Of a stretch of DNA of 64,000 bases, positions 49,719-58,284 are shown one piece after another (the stretch's first letter is position 1; each line of letters starts with the position of its first letter). The notes under the pieces are model-generated. The model had not been told where the DNA came from, did no database searches, and saw only the letters and a program-made list of their open reading frames with translations. Source of the DNA: Cellulomonas denverensis (GTDB lineage: Bacteria; Actinomycetota; Actinomycetes; Actinomycetales; Cellulomonadaceae); contig NZ_JAAXOX010000010.1 in NCBI RefSeq assembly GCF_012396125.1, forward strand, positions 58,878 through 122,877, read 5' to 3'. The position numbers and the translations under genes are program-made.

Positions 49719-51220
49719 CGCATCTCCTTGATCGGAACCCGGGGGTTCGGTGGATGGTGCACAACACGGACCTCGCCGGAGTGCCGCGCCCGTTCGGCGG
49801 CGAAGACGGCGAGGTGGCTGTCCAGGGACTCGGCCGGACCCGACCGGACCCAGCTGCGGTCACCGGTGGCGACTGCGGCGGTGAAGGCGTCCATCAGCCC
49901 GCTGTCCCCGCCCCCGTGGTCGCCCGCGGCATTCGAGCCGCCGAGCACCCCGGAGTCCAGGACGTGGCTGGTGTTGGTGCGGAAGTCGACGACCCGGACC
50001 CGCTCGCCGTCGCCCTCCAGGAATCCGTGCGAGCCGAAGATCCGGGTCTGCCGGTGGGTCTGCTCGGAGAACGCGGTCATGGTGAAGGTCGCCGCGGCCC
50101 CGCCCTCCAGCCGCATCGCCACCACCTGGTGGTCGACCACGTCGTTGTCCGAGTCCCACACGCAGCGGCCGTACTGCCCCTCGCGCAGCGCCTCGATCAC
50201 CCCGGCCTCGTCGGTGCGGTCGGTGATCACGCTGACCGGCCACACCGGGCCGTCGGCGCGCAGGGTGCCCAGGTAGAGCCGCGGCGCGGAGTACGGGCAG
50301 GACGGTTCGAGCACGCAGTCCAGGCAGCGGTCGGCGGCCTCGGCGGGGCGGTTCTCCGGCCGGAACTCGGTCAGCGAGCCGAAGCTGGACACCTGCTCGA
50401 TCCGCAGCCCGGTGACGTAGCGCAGCCAGTCCAGGTCGTGGCAGCTCTTGGCCAGCAGCATCGGGGCCGAGGTGGCCTCCTGCCGCCACGGGCCGCGCAC
50501 GTAGGAGTGCGCCATGTGCCACCAGCCCACCGGCTCCAGGTGCTGCACGTCGATCAGCCGGCCCAGCACCCCGGAGTCGACGACCTCCTTCACCAGGTCG
50601 GTGTACGGGGTGTACCGCAGCACGTGGCAGACGCCGAACAGCACCCCGGTGGCCTCGACGGCGGCGACGATGTCGCGCACCTCGTCCTCGGTCGGGGCGA
50701 TCGGCTTCTCCAGCAGCACCGCATAGCCCAGCGCCGCGAACGCCTTGGCAGGCTCGGCGTGCTGCCGGTCCTGGGTGGAGACGATCACCATGTCCGCCAC
50801 CCGGCCCTGCGCGGCGAGCTCGCGCCAGTCGTCGTAGTGCGCCACCGCCGGGTCGCCCGCCGCCACCGCCGCCCGGCGCTCCGGACGGGGGTCGGCCACC
50901 GCGACCAGCCGGGCGCGCTCGGGGTGGGCGTGCGCCCAGGAGAGGTACGACTGGCCACGGTTGCCGGCGCCGACCAGGGCGATCGTCACCGGGGGCAGGC
51001 CCTCCACGGCGTCCGCCGACCGGGGTGCGGAGGTGTGCTGCCAGGGAGTGGGCGACGGCGCCGCCGGGGCGGTCGGGCTGGTGAACCCACCGACCGGTGC
51101 GCCGGTCGCGGCCCGGCCCTCGGCCTCGACCTGGCCCGCCGTCACGGCACGCGCGAGGGCGCCCACCGGCTGCTGTCCGAGCGACATGTCGCCTCGGGAC
51201 TGCGCGGGACCTGCTGACAT
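49715..51220 (-). CDS. Gfo/Idh/MocA-family oxidoreductase
   Basis: Up to 501 residues. The NAD(P) Rossmann domain begins about residue 78 (VTIALVGAGNRGQSYLSWAH) and includes AVLLEKPIAPTEDE with the conserved EKP. The C-terminal domain holds SAPMLLAKSCHDLDWLRYVTG with the catalytic-type histidine and a Cys-rich insert (DRCLDCVLEPSCPY) that could bind metal. The first 75 residues are a low-complexity extension; the ATG at 51187, with CGAGG before it, is an alternative start. It is the first gene of the leftward operon and probably oxidises the imported sugar. Confidence 0.83.
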   Translation of the reverse strand: MSAGPAQSRGDMSLGQQPVGALARAVTAGQVEAEGRAATGAPVGGFTSPTAPAAPSPTPWQHTSAPRSADAVEGLPPVTIALVGAGNRGQSYLSWAHAHPERARLVAVADPRPERRAAVAAGDPAVAHYDDWRELAAQGRVADMVIVSTQDRQHAEPAKAFAALGYAVLLEKPIAPTEDEVRDIVAAVEATGVLFGVCHVLRYTPYTDLVKEVVDSGVLGRLIDVQHLEPVGWWHMAHSYVRGPWRQEATSAPMLLAKSCHDLDWLRYVTGLRIEQVSSFGSLTEFRPENRPAEAADRCLDCVLEPSCPYSAPRLYLGTLRADGPVWPVSVITDRTDEAGVIEALREGQYGRCVWDSDNDVVDHQVVAMRLEGGAAATFTMTAFSEQTHRQTRIFGSHGFLEGDGERVRVVDFRTNTSHVLDSGVLGGSNAAGDHGGGDSGLMDAFTAAVATGDRSWVRSGPAESLDSHLAVFAAERARHSGEVRVVHHPPNPRVPIKEMR

Positions 51221-51391
51221 GCTGCCGACCGCCTCACGAGAATCGTCGGGCGGTCGTGCGTCGTGGCGTTCGGGGGAAGAGCGCCCCGGTCGTCCCTCCC
51301 CATCGAGGGCCGACCGAGTGGCGGAGCGCAGGGGGCTGGCCTGCGCGCGGGGCGTTCCGGGCTGGGGAACGGCTCCGCGATTGCGTGGACG

Positions 51392-52264
51392 CTAGTCCTG
51401 CTGGTCCGGGTCGTCAACCACCCCGACGATCGTGACCACCTCGGCCTCCGGGTCGAAGCCCAGGTCACGGCTGATCTGCTGCGCGGCATCCCGGACCTGG
51501 CGACCGAGCTCCTGGTAGTGCCAGGACGGCTGGTCCAGCTTCAGTCCGGTGATCGAGATCGCCCCGACGCAGGCACCGTCGTGGCCGAACAGCGGCGACC
51601 CGATGCAGAACACCCCGTCGGCGTCCTCCTCGTCGTCGAAGGCGTACCCGGCCACCCGCGCCTCGGCCAGGTGGGCGACCAGGGTGTCCGGGTCGGTGAT
51701 CGTCCGCGACGTGCGGCGCACCAGCCCCACCCGGTCCACGATCGCCCGGATCTCCTCGGCCGGCAGGCAGCTCAGGATCGCCTTGCCCAGGCCGGTCGAG
51801 TGCGGCAGCTCGTGCGAGCCCATCCGCAGGTCGAGCCGCACCCGCTCGTTCCCGCCGACCTGGTCGATCACCACCGCCTGGTCCTGCACCAGGGTGGCCA
51901 GCCGGGCGGTCGACCGGGTGCTCCGGGCCAGGGCGACCAGGTGCGGGCGGGCCACGTCCCGCAGCGAGGTCTGGGCCAGCGCCTGGGAGCCGAGCCGCGC
52001 CAGCGCCATGCCCAGCCGGTACCGCCGGGTCATCCCGCTGCCCTCGTCGGCGACCAGGCCGCGCCGGGTCAGCGTGTGCAGCGTGGCGAACACCGCGCTC
52101 TTCGACAGCCCCAGGGCGGCACCGATGTCGGTCACGGACATCGGTTCACCCGGCGGCTGGGCGGCCAGGAGCTCGAGCACGTCGACCGCACGGGACACGG
52201 ATTTCACCCAGTAGCGCGAGTCCTCGGCCTCGGTCGCCGCGGGTCTGCTGGTGCCGCTCGCCAT
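51392..52264 (-). CDS. IclR-family transcriptional regulator
   Basis: A 290-residue regulator. The N-terminal winged helix is VKSVSRAVDVLELLAAQP followed by LGLSKSAVFATLHTLTRRGL. The effector domain has HSTGLGKAILSCLP, CIGSPLFGHDGACVGAISITG and the usual C-terminal helices. It lies just upstream of the operon that starts at 51220 and in the same orientation, so it should control it. A TTCGG-N5-CCGAc half-palindrome at 52323 precedes its own start. The 171 bases to the next gene hold no clear palindrome. Confidence 0.88.
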   Translation of the reverse strand: MASGTSRPAATEAEDSRYWVKSVSRAVDVLELLAAQPPGEPMSVTDIGAALGLSKSAVFATLHTLTRRGLVADEGSGMTRRYRLGMALARLGSQALAQTSLRDVARPHLVALARSTRSTARLATLVQDQAVVIDQVGGNERVRLDLRMGSHELPHSTGLGKAILSCLPAEEIRAIVDRVGLVRRTSRTITDPDTLVAHLAEARVAGYAFDDEEDADGVFCIGSPLFGHDGACVGAISITGLKLDQPSWHYQELGRQVRDAAQQISRDLGFDPEAEVVTIVGVVDDPDQQD

Positions 52265-52322
52265 CGGTCTCCCCCTGAATGTGGTCGTCTCTGCCGCCCG
52301 AGCGCGGTCAGGCTAGCCGCTG

Positions 52323-52337
52323 TTCGGTATCACCGAC
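52323..52337. promoter_or_regulatory. TTCGG-N5-CCGA operator-like motif, copy 1
   Basis: TTCGG TATCA CCGAC lies 59 bases upstream of the IclR-family start. The same 15-base pattern with perfect arms recurs at 55641-55655 and 55731-55745. It is a candidate binding site for the IclR-type protein. Confidence 0.4.
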
Positions 52338-52464
52338 CAGGGTTAGGCGAGTTCGATCCCCTCACCCGGGACCTCGGACCCTGCCGCCCCGTGATCGCCG
52401 GGGACACGCTGGAACCGACTGCGCCGCCCGCACCCCATCCGACGCCGAGTCCCGAGGAGCGCCC

Positions 52465-53001
52465 ATGCAGGCATGCCTGGTGTTCGAGAGCATGTTCGGC
52501 AACACCCGCGACCTCGCCGAGGCGGTCGCCGACGGGTTCCGCCAGGCCCGCCCCGACGTACCGATCGCGCTGGTCAACGTCCTGGACGCCCCCACGGATC
52601 CTGGCGCCGACCTGCTGATCGTCGGCGGTCCGACCCACACCTTCACCATGAGCCGCCCGGAGACCCGCGCCGACCGCGACAAGCACGCCACCACCGACGA
52701 GGCCCGCGCCGCCGTCGCCGACTTGCCCGGCGCCGACACCGGTCCCGGCGTCCGCGAGTGGCTCGCCACCCTGGTCCCGTCGGCCGGCACCCTCGCCGCC
52801 GCGTTCGACACCCGGGTCAACCGCCCGTTCCCCAAGCGCGCCGCCAAGGCGATGGCCAAGCAGCTCACCACCCTCGGCTACCGGCTGGCCACCCCGCCCG
52901 AGGGCTTCGAGGTCACCGGCATGACCGGCCCCCTCGCCGACGGTGAACTCGACCGCGCCCGCGCCTGGGGTGCCCAACTCGCCGCGGCCCTCCCCGCCTG
53001 A
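52465..53001 (+). CDS. flavodoxin-like protein
   Basis: A 178-residue flavodoxin-fold protein. It opens with ACLVFESMFGNTRDLAEAV, where SMFGNT is the FMN phosphate loop, followed by LLIVGGPTHTFTMSRPETR at the second flavin loop. It may carry electrons or act as a small quinone or flavin reductase. The ATG at 52465 follows CGAGGAG. It is divergent from the IclR gene and has no partner enzyme beside it. Confidence 0.82.
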   Translation: MQACLVFESMFGNTRDLAEAVADGFRQARPDVPIALVNVLDAPTDPGADLLIVGGPTHTFTMSRPETRADRDKHATTDEARAAVADLPGADTGPGVREWLATLVPSAGTLAAAFDTRVNRPFPKRAAKAMAKQLTTLGYRLATPPEGFEVTGMTGPLADGELDRARAWGAQLAAALPA

Positions 53002-53213
53002 CCCCCGCGCGCTCGCCGGCAACCCCCGTCCCACCACCCCGGCTGACGCCGCCGCCAGCCGCCGCCACCGCCCGCGCCGGGAACCGCAGGTGTCCCGCAC
53101 CGATCTCGATGGCTCCGGGCGGCCACGCCCTGGACCCGACCGCTCCGCCGGTCCCCTGCAGCACCCCGTCGCCGGACCGCCCCGGGCCGGCGGCGTCGCG
53201 CGCCCGGGCCGCG

Positions 53214-53480
53214 TCGCCCACCCCCAGGCCGCCTCACCCACCCTCGGACCACCTCCCTCACCCCTGGCGGCGTCGCCCACCCTCGGACCACCTCGCTCAC
53301 CCCTGGCAGCGTCGCTCACCCCCGGGGCCATCTCACTCACCCCCAGGCCCCTCGCTCGCCCCGGGCCACCTCACTCACCCCCAGACCCGTCGCTCACCCC
53401 CGGGCCACCTCGCTCACCCCCAGCCGCCTCGCGCGCCCCGGGCCACCTCGCTCACCCCCAGGGCGCCGCGCTCACCCCCT
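53214..53480 (+). repeat. minisatellite of 19-21 bp units
   Basis: About thirteen imperfect, contiguous units close to TCGCTCACCCCCRGGCCACC. There are no unique spacers, so it is not a CRISPR array. On the other strand each unit carries GGGGGTGAGCGA. Confidence 0.75.
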
Positions 53481-53543
53481 AAGCCGCGGCGCTCTTGCCG
53501 CCGGACCAGCCCCGGGCGGCGCGGCCCGGCGTGTCTTGCCCGC

Positions 53544-53608
53544 GCGTGTCGCGCGGGGGTGAGGGTGTGCGTGCGGCCAGATCCGGGATTGTCGTAGTCC
53601 CGCCCCAG
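53544..53608 (+). repeat. dispersed intergenic element, copy 1
   Basis: A 65-base stretch beginning GCGTGTCGCGC and containing AGGGTGTG and GATCCGGG. It aligns without gaps to the reverse complement of 55271-55335, with roughly 70% of positions identical. Confidence 0.55.
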
Positions 53609-53797
53609 ATACCCGACCCAGGTGCACCCCGGTCAGTCGGGCGCATACCCAGACCCGGGTGGACCCAGCGCAGTCGGGCGCACACCCAGACCCCACCCGG
53701 GCAACCTGCGCATCAGTCGGCTGCAGCCCGGCCCACATGGCCCCGTAAGCGCATACCATCGCCTGGTCCGCAGTCGCCGCAGCTCGGAGGATCACCC

Positions 53798-54883
53798 ATG
53801 CGCCTGGCCGTCGTCGGTCTGGCGTCCTCCCACGTCGACCAGATCGTCCGACTGTCGGCCGCCGCGCGCCTGGGGCCGGCCCGGATCGGCGCGCTGATCG
53901 ACACGCCCGCCGAGCCCGTCCCGCCCGAGCGGATCGCCCGGCTGCGGCAGGTCTGTGCCGGGTCCACCGCCGACCTCGGCAGCGGCTCCGATCTCCCCAG
54001 GACTTCCGAGCCGGCCCGCGCCGCCGAGCCGTCCCGAACCACCGGGACCTCCCGGGCCACCGAGCCCTCCCGAACCACAGGGACCTTTCGGGCCACCGAG
54101 CCCTCCCGAACCGCCGGGCCTTCCCGCGCCACCGAGCCCTCCCGCGCCACCGAGCCCTCCCGAACCGCCGAGCCCTCCCGTACCGCTGAGCCCTCCCGAG
54201 TCACCGAGCCCTCCGGGGTCGCCGGGGCCGTCCGCGCCGCCGGGTGCGAGGCCGCGATCGTCGCCACCCGCGACCCGGCGCACCACCGCGCCCTGGCGGA
54301 GCCCTTGCTGCGTGCAGGCATCCCGGTGTTCGTCGACAAGCCGTTCGTCGCCGACCTCCGCGACGCCGAGGCCCTGGTCGCCGCCGCCGATCGCGCCGGG
54401 GTGCTGCTCACCTCCTCCTCGGCCCTGCGCTGGCATCCGACCGTGCGCGCCGCGGCACAGCACTGGTCGGCAGGACCGAACACCCTGCGGATCCGGGTCA
54501 CCGGCCCCGCTGACCCGGCCTCACCGTGGGGCGGGCGCCTGTTCCTGGGCGTGCACGCGGTGGAGGCAGCGCTGGGTGCCCTGTCCGCCCCCTCCGTCGA
54601 CGCCGGCGAACGCCCGCGCCTCATCGGCGTCACCACGCACGGCAGCCGCCGGGTGGCCGAGATCGCGGTCGGCCGCGCAACGGCGGTGATCGAACTCGGT
54701 GACCACGACGGCTGGCACCTGAGCGGGCCGGGCGTCGATGCCGCACTGGAGTTGGACCCGGACTACCTGCGACCCCCGCTGCTCGGCTTCGTCGATGCAG
54801 TGACCCGCGGTGACCACAGCCGGGTGATCACCGGAGCGGCGCTGATCGATGCGGCACGGGTGCTCACCGAGGTGTGCGCGTGA
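53798..54883 (+). CDS. Gfo/Idh/MocA-like oxidoreductase with expanded repeat insert
   Basis: A 361-residue protein. Residues 1-60 begin a Rossmann fold (RLAVVGLASSHVDQIVRLSA). Residues 69-140 are a low-complexity stretch of about fourteen pentapeptides of the EPSRT/A type. The fold resumes at CEAAIVATRDPAHHRALAEP and has GIPVFVDKPFVADLRDAE with the family's DKP/EKP motif. The C-terminal domain carries GVHAVEAALGALSA. The insert lies where the cofactor domain should continue, so activity is uncertain. GGAGG precedes the ATG. Confidence 0.75.
   Translation: MRLAVVGLASSHVDQIVRLSAAARLGPARIGALIDTPAEPVPPERIARLRQVCAGSTADLGSGSDLPRTSEPARAAEPSRTTGTSRATEPSRTTGTFRATEPSRTAGPSRATEPSRATEPSRTAEPSRTAEPSRVTEPSGVAGAVRAAGCEAAIVATRDPAHHRALAEPLLRAGIPVFVDKPFVADLRDAEALVAAADRAGVLLTSSSALRWHPTVRAAAQHWSAGPNTLRIRVTGPADPASPWGGRLFLGVHAVEAALGALSAPSVDAGERPRLIGVTTHGSRRVAEIAVGRATAVIELGDHDGWHLSGPGVDAALELDPDYLRPPLLGFVDAVTRGDHSRVITGAALIDAARVLTEVCA
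54002..54217 (+). repeat. 15-bp tandem repeat inside an oxidoreductase gene
   Basis: Units near ACCGAGCCCTCCCGA repeat in frame, encoding EPSR(T/A)(T/A). Copies differ at one to three bases, which suggests repeated slippage or duplication events. Confidence 0.8.
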
Positions 54884-55270
54884 ACGGGGCCGGGCGTGAG
54901 CCATGGCGGCCCACTCCGGGCGCAGACGAGCCCGCCCCGCCCGAGGTGGCCAGGTCGTGCGCACCGACTGCACGGGCTTCGGCGTCGAACGGGCTGGGCT
55001 CAGGGCGTCGAAGCGGCCTGGACCCGGGTGCTGCGGTGCCGGGCTGCGGGTGTCGGGCACTCTGCGCGCCCCGGCACCAGGCGTGGGCCGTCGGGCGTCG
55101 AGCGCCAGGCACCGGGCGTCAAACACCGAGCACCAGGCACCGAGCGTCCGAACGTCCGAACGTCCGAACGTGCCAGGTGCTAGTCGTCAGGCGTGGGCCC
55201 GATGCGCGGAGATCGGGGCCGCGGGAGTCGGACGTGGGGCATGGACCGTTCCGCGCCAGGGTTCGGGAAC

Positions 55271-55335
55271 GTGGAGTCCGACCACAACAACCCCGGATCG
55301 AGCTGCGCACACACCCTTACTCTGGCGCGACACGC
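55271..55335 (-). repeat. dispersed intergenic element, copy 2
   Basis: Reverse-complement match to 53544-53608, sharing GCGTGTCGCGC, AGGGTGTG and GATCCGGG in the same order and spacing. Confidence 0.55.
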
Positions 55336-55640
55336 CCAGGCGACGACACGCCAAGCGCTGCACAGACGTCGATCCGGTCCTTCCGGGGCGGTGCGGACCA
55401 CCCGGCCCCAGGGCGCGATCCCGGGGCAGGGACACGACCCGGCATCGAGTGGCCTCGGGGCACGTGGCCATTCAGGAGCACTGGACGGCAGCACGGGAGC
55501 CAGATGGGTCTCGTCGGAAGGCCCGAAACGCACGCGGGGCGGCACCCCGGGTGGGGTACCGCCCTGCGTGGTGGGGAGGGGTCCAGCCCGACCGTCATCC
55601 CCGGGGTCCTGCGGCTCCGCCAAGAGCTTTCCAAACGCCA

Positions 55641-55655
55641 TTCGGCACGACCGAA
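55641..55655. promoter_or_regulatory. TTCGG-N5-CCGAA palindrome, copy 2
   Basis: TTCGG CACGA CCGAA has perfect 5-bp arms, 90 bases from copy 3 and similar to the motif before the IclR gene. Confidence 0.4.
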
Positions 55656-55730
55656 CGGATAACTCATTCAAGCAAGCGCCTTGGTCGGGGGCAACAGCTC
55701 CGGGTTACGGTTCTGTAAAGCCTGGTGCTG

Positions 55731-55745
55731 TTCGGTAATGCCGAA
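55731..55745. promoter_or_regulatory. TTCGG-N5-CCGAA palindrome, copy 3
   Basis: TTCGG TAATG CCGAA has perfect arms and shares TTCGGTA with the IclR-proximal copy. It ends four bases before the stop codon of the beta-helix gene. Confidence 0.4.
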
Positions 55746-55748
55746 TAG

Positions 55749-57980
55749 TCACACCAGGAGGTTGCCGTCGGTGAGGACGCCGTCGCCGGTGGGCGGCACG
55801 GCCAACCGGGTCACGCCGCGCTCGACGCAGCCGGTGTGCAGGAGGGTCGAACCCGCGGCGAACCCGGACAGGTCGAGCGCCCCGCCGGCATAGGTGGAGC
55901 CGGTGGACCGGTAGTGGTTCACGCCCTCGGTGACCCGGACGTGCGCCAGGTCGGCGCGGTCGGCGGTGCCGGTGTGGCCGTCGAGGTTCCAGGTCACCGC
56001 GCGGGTGGTGGCGCCGGAACGGCTGAACACCGCGCCACCGGACGGTCCGCCGGTCGCCCGGGTGCCGACCGCGGTCAACTCCTGGTCGGCGGCTCCGGCC
56101 AGCACCAGCCCGGTGTTCTCCAGCCGGGTGCCGTCCAGAGTCAGCCGGGCGGCCGAGACCGGCACGGGCGCTCCGGCCCCGTCGTCGCCGATGCCACGCA
56201 GCGTGCAGCCGGTCAGGGTGAGCGGGCCGGTGCCCTGCCAGGAGGTGGTCGCCCCGTCCAGGCCGGTGATCGTGGTCCGGACGAAGGAAACCGGCGTGCT
56301 GACGTTCGCCGCGATGAACGGGAGGGTGCCGTCCGCCGCGGTCAGGCCGATCACGCAGTCCTCGATCACCGTCGGCCGCGCGGACACCGCCGTCGCCTGG
56401 GACAGCTGGAACCGGGCATCCACCCGGCAGCCGCGCATCTGCAGGCCGTCCGCGTTCACCCACATCCAGCTCGGGTAGTCCGGCATGCTCGGGTCCTTCA
56501 CCACCTGGCAGTCCTCCAGGGTCAGGTCGATCACCCCGACCCGGGCGAAGAACAGTGCCGCCACCTGCTGCCGGACGGTGACCCGCTTGGCTCGCCCACC
56601 CCAGGTCGCCCCGGAGTTCGCGAAGGTCATCAGGCCGCTGTTCCCGATGTAGGTCAGGTCGTGCTCGTACTGGCCGTGGGTGACGAACGGACCCTGCACG
56701 TCGCCGTCGCCGTGACAGTTCTGCACCATCGAGTAGGCGGCGCAGGTGAAGTCGTTCAGGTGCCGGGCGTTCGAGGTCCGGCAGTCCCGCACTTGGGCGT
56801 ACAGGCAGCTGATCTGCTGGGTGAGGTAGCCCGCGCCGCCGAGCGTGACGCTGACCGGGTTGCGCAGTGAGCACTGCGACGTGACGTAGGTCGTGTTCCA
56901 GCGCCGCATGATCACCGGCCAGAACGTGCCCTCGGCGTCGATCGCGTGCACGTCGCAGTGCGTGGCGTACTCGAAGGCCACCGGGTGCGAGCCGGTGACC
57001 TGGTCGGTGCCGGTGCCCCGGAACCGCATCCGCTGCACCGTGACCCGTTGCACCGGGTCGACCCGGGTCCAGGTCAGCGTGCGCCCGGCCGCGAGCGCCC
57101 AGCCGGTCTTGTAGCCGACCCGCACGTGGGTGCCGTCCACGATCTGGGTCACCTGCAGCAGGTACATCAGCTCGCGTTCGGCACTGCCGCCACCGGGCCG
57201 GGTGTCGGTCTGTACCGCCCACCACTGCCCGACGGTGAAGGCCGCCGAGTCCGGCACCGGCAGGATGTCCACCTGTTCCGGCAGATCGTCGGGCAGCGCG
57301 CCGGTGACCACCTCGTCGGTGACCGCGCCCTGGAAGAACAGCACCGCAGCGAACGGGTCGTTGGCGGCGGCCGGCTCGATCCCCTCGGTGGTGACCAGGT
57401 GGTGACCGAAGTCGAGCACCAGGTCCGAGCGGGCGAACCGGTGCCGCCGGACGAAGTTCAGATCGGTGTGCGCCTCGATCCGCTGCACCGCCGGGTCGCC
57501 GACCAGGGCGTCCAGCGCGTCATCGGCCGCGGTGTCCGGCCCGAGCACCCCGAACTGCCGGAAGTCGACGGTGCCGTCGTGCACCAGGTGCCAGCGGCCC
57601 TTCGCCCGCTGCCGGGCCGGGGCGATCACGGTGCCGCCGTTGTGCTCGGCGGTGGAGTCGGCGTCCCAGCGGACCAGGAGCGCACCGCCGTCACCGGCCG
57701 CGGCGTACCCGGTCACCACCACCACGTCGCCCTTGGCCGGGTTGAGCGCGCGGAGGTCCGCGACCGTGGGGACGCTGCGGGTGGTGCGGGCAGAGCTGTT
57801 GCCGTTGCCGTTGCCGCCCATCGGGGTGTCGGCCCGGGCGGCGGTGGTGGTGCCGAGCACGGTGGCGGCGCCGAGCAGGGACGCCCCACCCAGGCGGAGC
57901 AGACTGCGGCGAGCAGGGGCGGCCGGCGCCGGATCGTCGACGGTGACGGATTCGGGCAGGTCAGAGCGGTGCAGACGCAT
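55749..57980 (-). CDS. Tat-exported right-handed beta-helix protein
   Basis: A 743-residue protein. A twin-arginine signal (RRSLLRLGGASLLGAATVLG) ends near ARADTP. Residues about 70-330 form a lead domain (VADLRALNPAKGDVVVVTGY, HLVHDGTVDFRQFGVLG). Residues about 330-720 carry the short beta-turn repeats of a pectate-lyase-like helix (VIEDCVIGL, LTLTGCTLRG, LTLDGTRLENTGLVL). It is exported folded and probably binds or cleaves a polysaccharide. No catalytic triad is recognised, so lyase, hydrolase or structural roles are all open. AGGAGG precedes the ATG. Confidence 0.78.
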   Translation of the reverse strand: MRLHRSDLPESVTVDDPAPAAPARRSLLRLGGASLLGAATVLGTTTAARADTPMGGNGNGNSSARTTRSVPTVADLRALNPAKGDVVVVTGYAAAGDGGALLVRWDADSTAEHNGGTVIAPARQRAKGRWHLVHDGTVDFRQFGVLGPDTAADDALDALVGDPAVQRIEAHTDLNFVRRHRFARSDLVLDFGHHLVTTEGIEPAAANDPFAAVLFFQGAVTDEVVTGALPDDLPEQVDILPVPDSAAFTVGQWWAVQTDTRPGGGSAERELMYLLQVTQIVDGTHVRVGYKTGWALAAGRTLTWTRVDPVQRVTVQRMRFRGTGTDQVTGSHPVAFEYATHCDVHAIDAEGTFWPVIMRRWNTTYVTSQCSLRNPVSVTLGGAGYLTQQISCLYAQVRDCRTSNARHLNDFTCAAYSMVQNCHGDGDVQGPFVTHGQYEHDLTYIGNSGLMTFANSGATWGGRAKRVTVRQQVAALFFARVGVIDLTLEDCQVVKDPSMPDYPSWMWVNADGLQMRGCRVDARFQLSQATAVSARPTVIEDCVIGLTAADGTLPFIAANVSTPVSFVRTTITGLDGATTSWQGTGPLTLTGCTLRGIGDDGAGAPVPVSAARLTLDGTRLENTGLVLAGAADQELTAVGTRATGGPSGGAVFSRSGATTRAVTWNLDGHTGTADRADLAHVRVTEGVNHYRSTGSTYAGGALDLSGFAAGSTLLHTGCVERGVTRLAVPPTGDGVLTDGNLLV

Positions 57981-58147
57981 GACAACCTCCTGGATCGGTG
58001 AGTGGATCCATGCGGAGGTGCCGGACGTTCGGGTGGCCGGGCGCGGGCTGGGCGGACGGCCGGACGGAGTGGCGCCGAAGCTATGGCCGCGCGGACACGG
58101 GTGTCAACGGGTGCCTGGGGACCAGTGCCCTGTCGTGTCAGGAATGC

Positions 58148-58177
58148 TTGCCAGGCCTCCCGCCGCCGACCTAGCGT
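58148..58177 (+). promoter_or_regulatory. putative met operon promoter
   Basis: TTGCCA (58148-58153) and TAGCGT (58172-58177) are 18 bases apart. They place transcription just before the SAM-binding RNA. The rest of 57981-58147 shows nothing clear. Confidence 0.45.
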
Positions 58178-58185
58178 GGCGGCAC

Positions 58186-58276
58186 CCATCCAGAGCGACC
58201 GAGAGACCTGGCTCGTCGACGTCGCAGCAACCCCCCGCGCGTGCGCGGGTGAGGGTGCTTCCGCCAGGACCGATGG
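58186..58276 (+). promoter_or_regulatory. SAM riboswitch (SAM-I-like) of metF-metE
   Basis: CCATC (58186-58190) pairs with GATGG (58272-58276) as stem P1. Inside are AGAGCGACCGAGAGA and the core GCAGCAACC, the order found in SAM-I aptamers, then a GC hairpin (CCCGCGCGTGCGCGGG) and GGGTGCTTCCGCCAGGACCGA. The ribosome site GGAG (58275-58278) overlaps the 3' strand of P1. SAM-stabilised P1 would therefore hide it, suggesting translational control. No intrinsic terminator is seen before metF. Confidence 0.8.
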
Positions 58277-58284
58277 AGCGACGA

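Larger units (their letters stand above)
53002..53797. other. non-coding, repeat-rich interval
   Basis: No convincing gene in 796 bases; open frames here are compositional. The stretch holds a minisatellite (53214-53480), one copy of a dispersed element (53544-53608) and a 23-base direct repeat (53634-53656 and 53671-53693, one mismatch) just before the oxidoreductase gene at 53798. Confidence 0.6.
54884..55748. other. non-coding interval between convergent genes
   Basis: No gene is supported in 865 bases. It holds three exact CGTCCGAA octamers (55145-55168), the second copy of a dispersed element (55271-55335) and two perfect TTCGG-N5-CCGAA palindromes (55641-55655 and 55731-55745). The A/T content rises at 55640-55750, unlike the rest, as in a promoter region, yet both neighbours end here. 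Confidence 0.6.

Noticed and set aside
53214..53480. CRISPR-like array
   Set aside because: Units of 19-21 bp are contiguous with no unique spacers and no cas genes nearby; it is a minisatellite.
55180..55671. 163-residue minus-strand frame in the convergent gap
   Set aside because: Pro/Arg/Gly-rich composition, no ribosome site, and it spans a dispersed repeat; no support as a gene.
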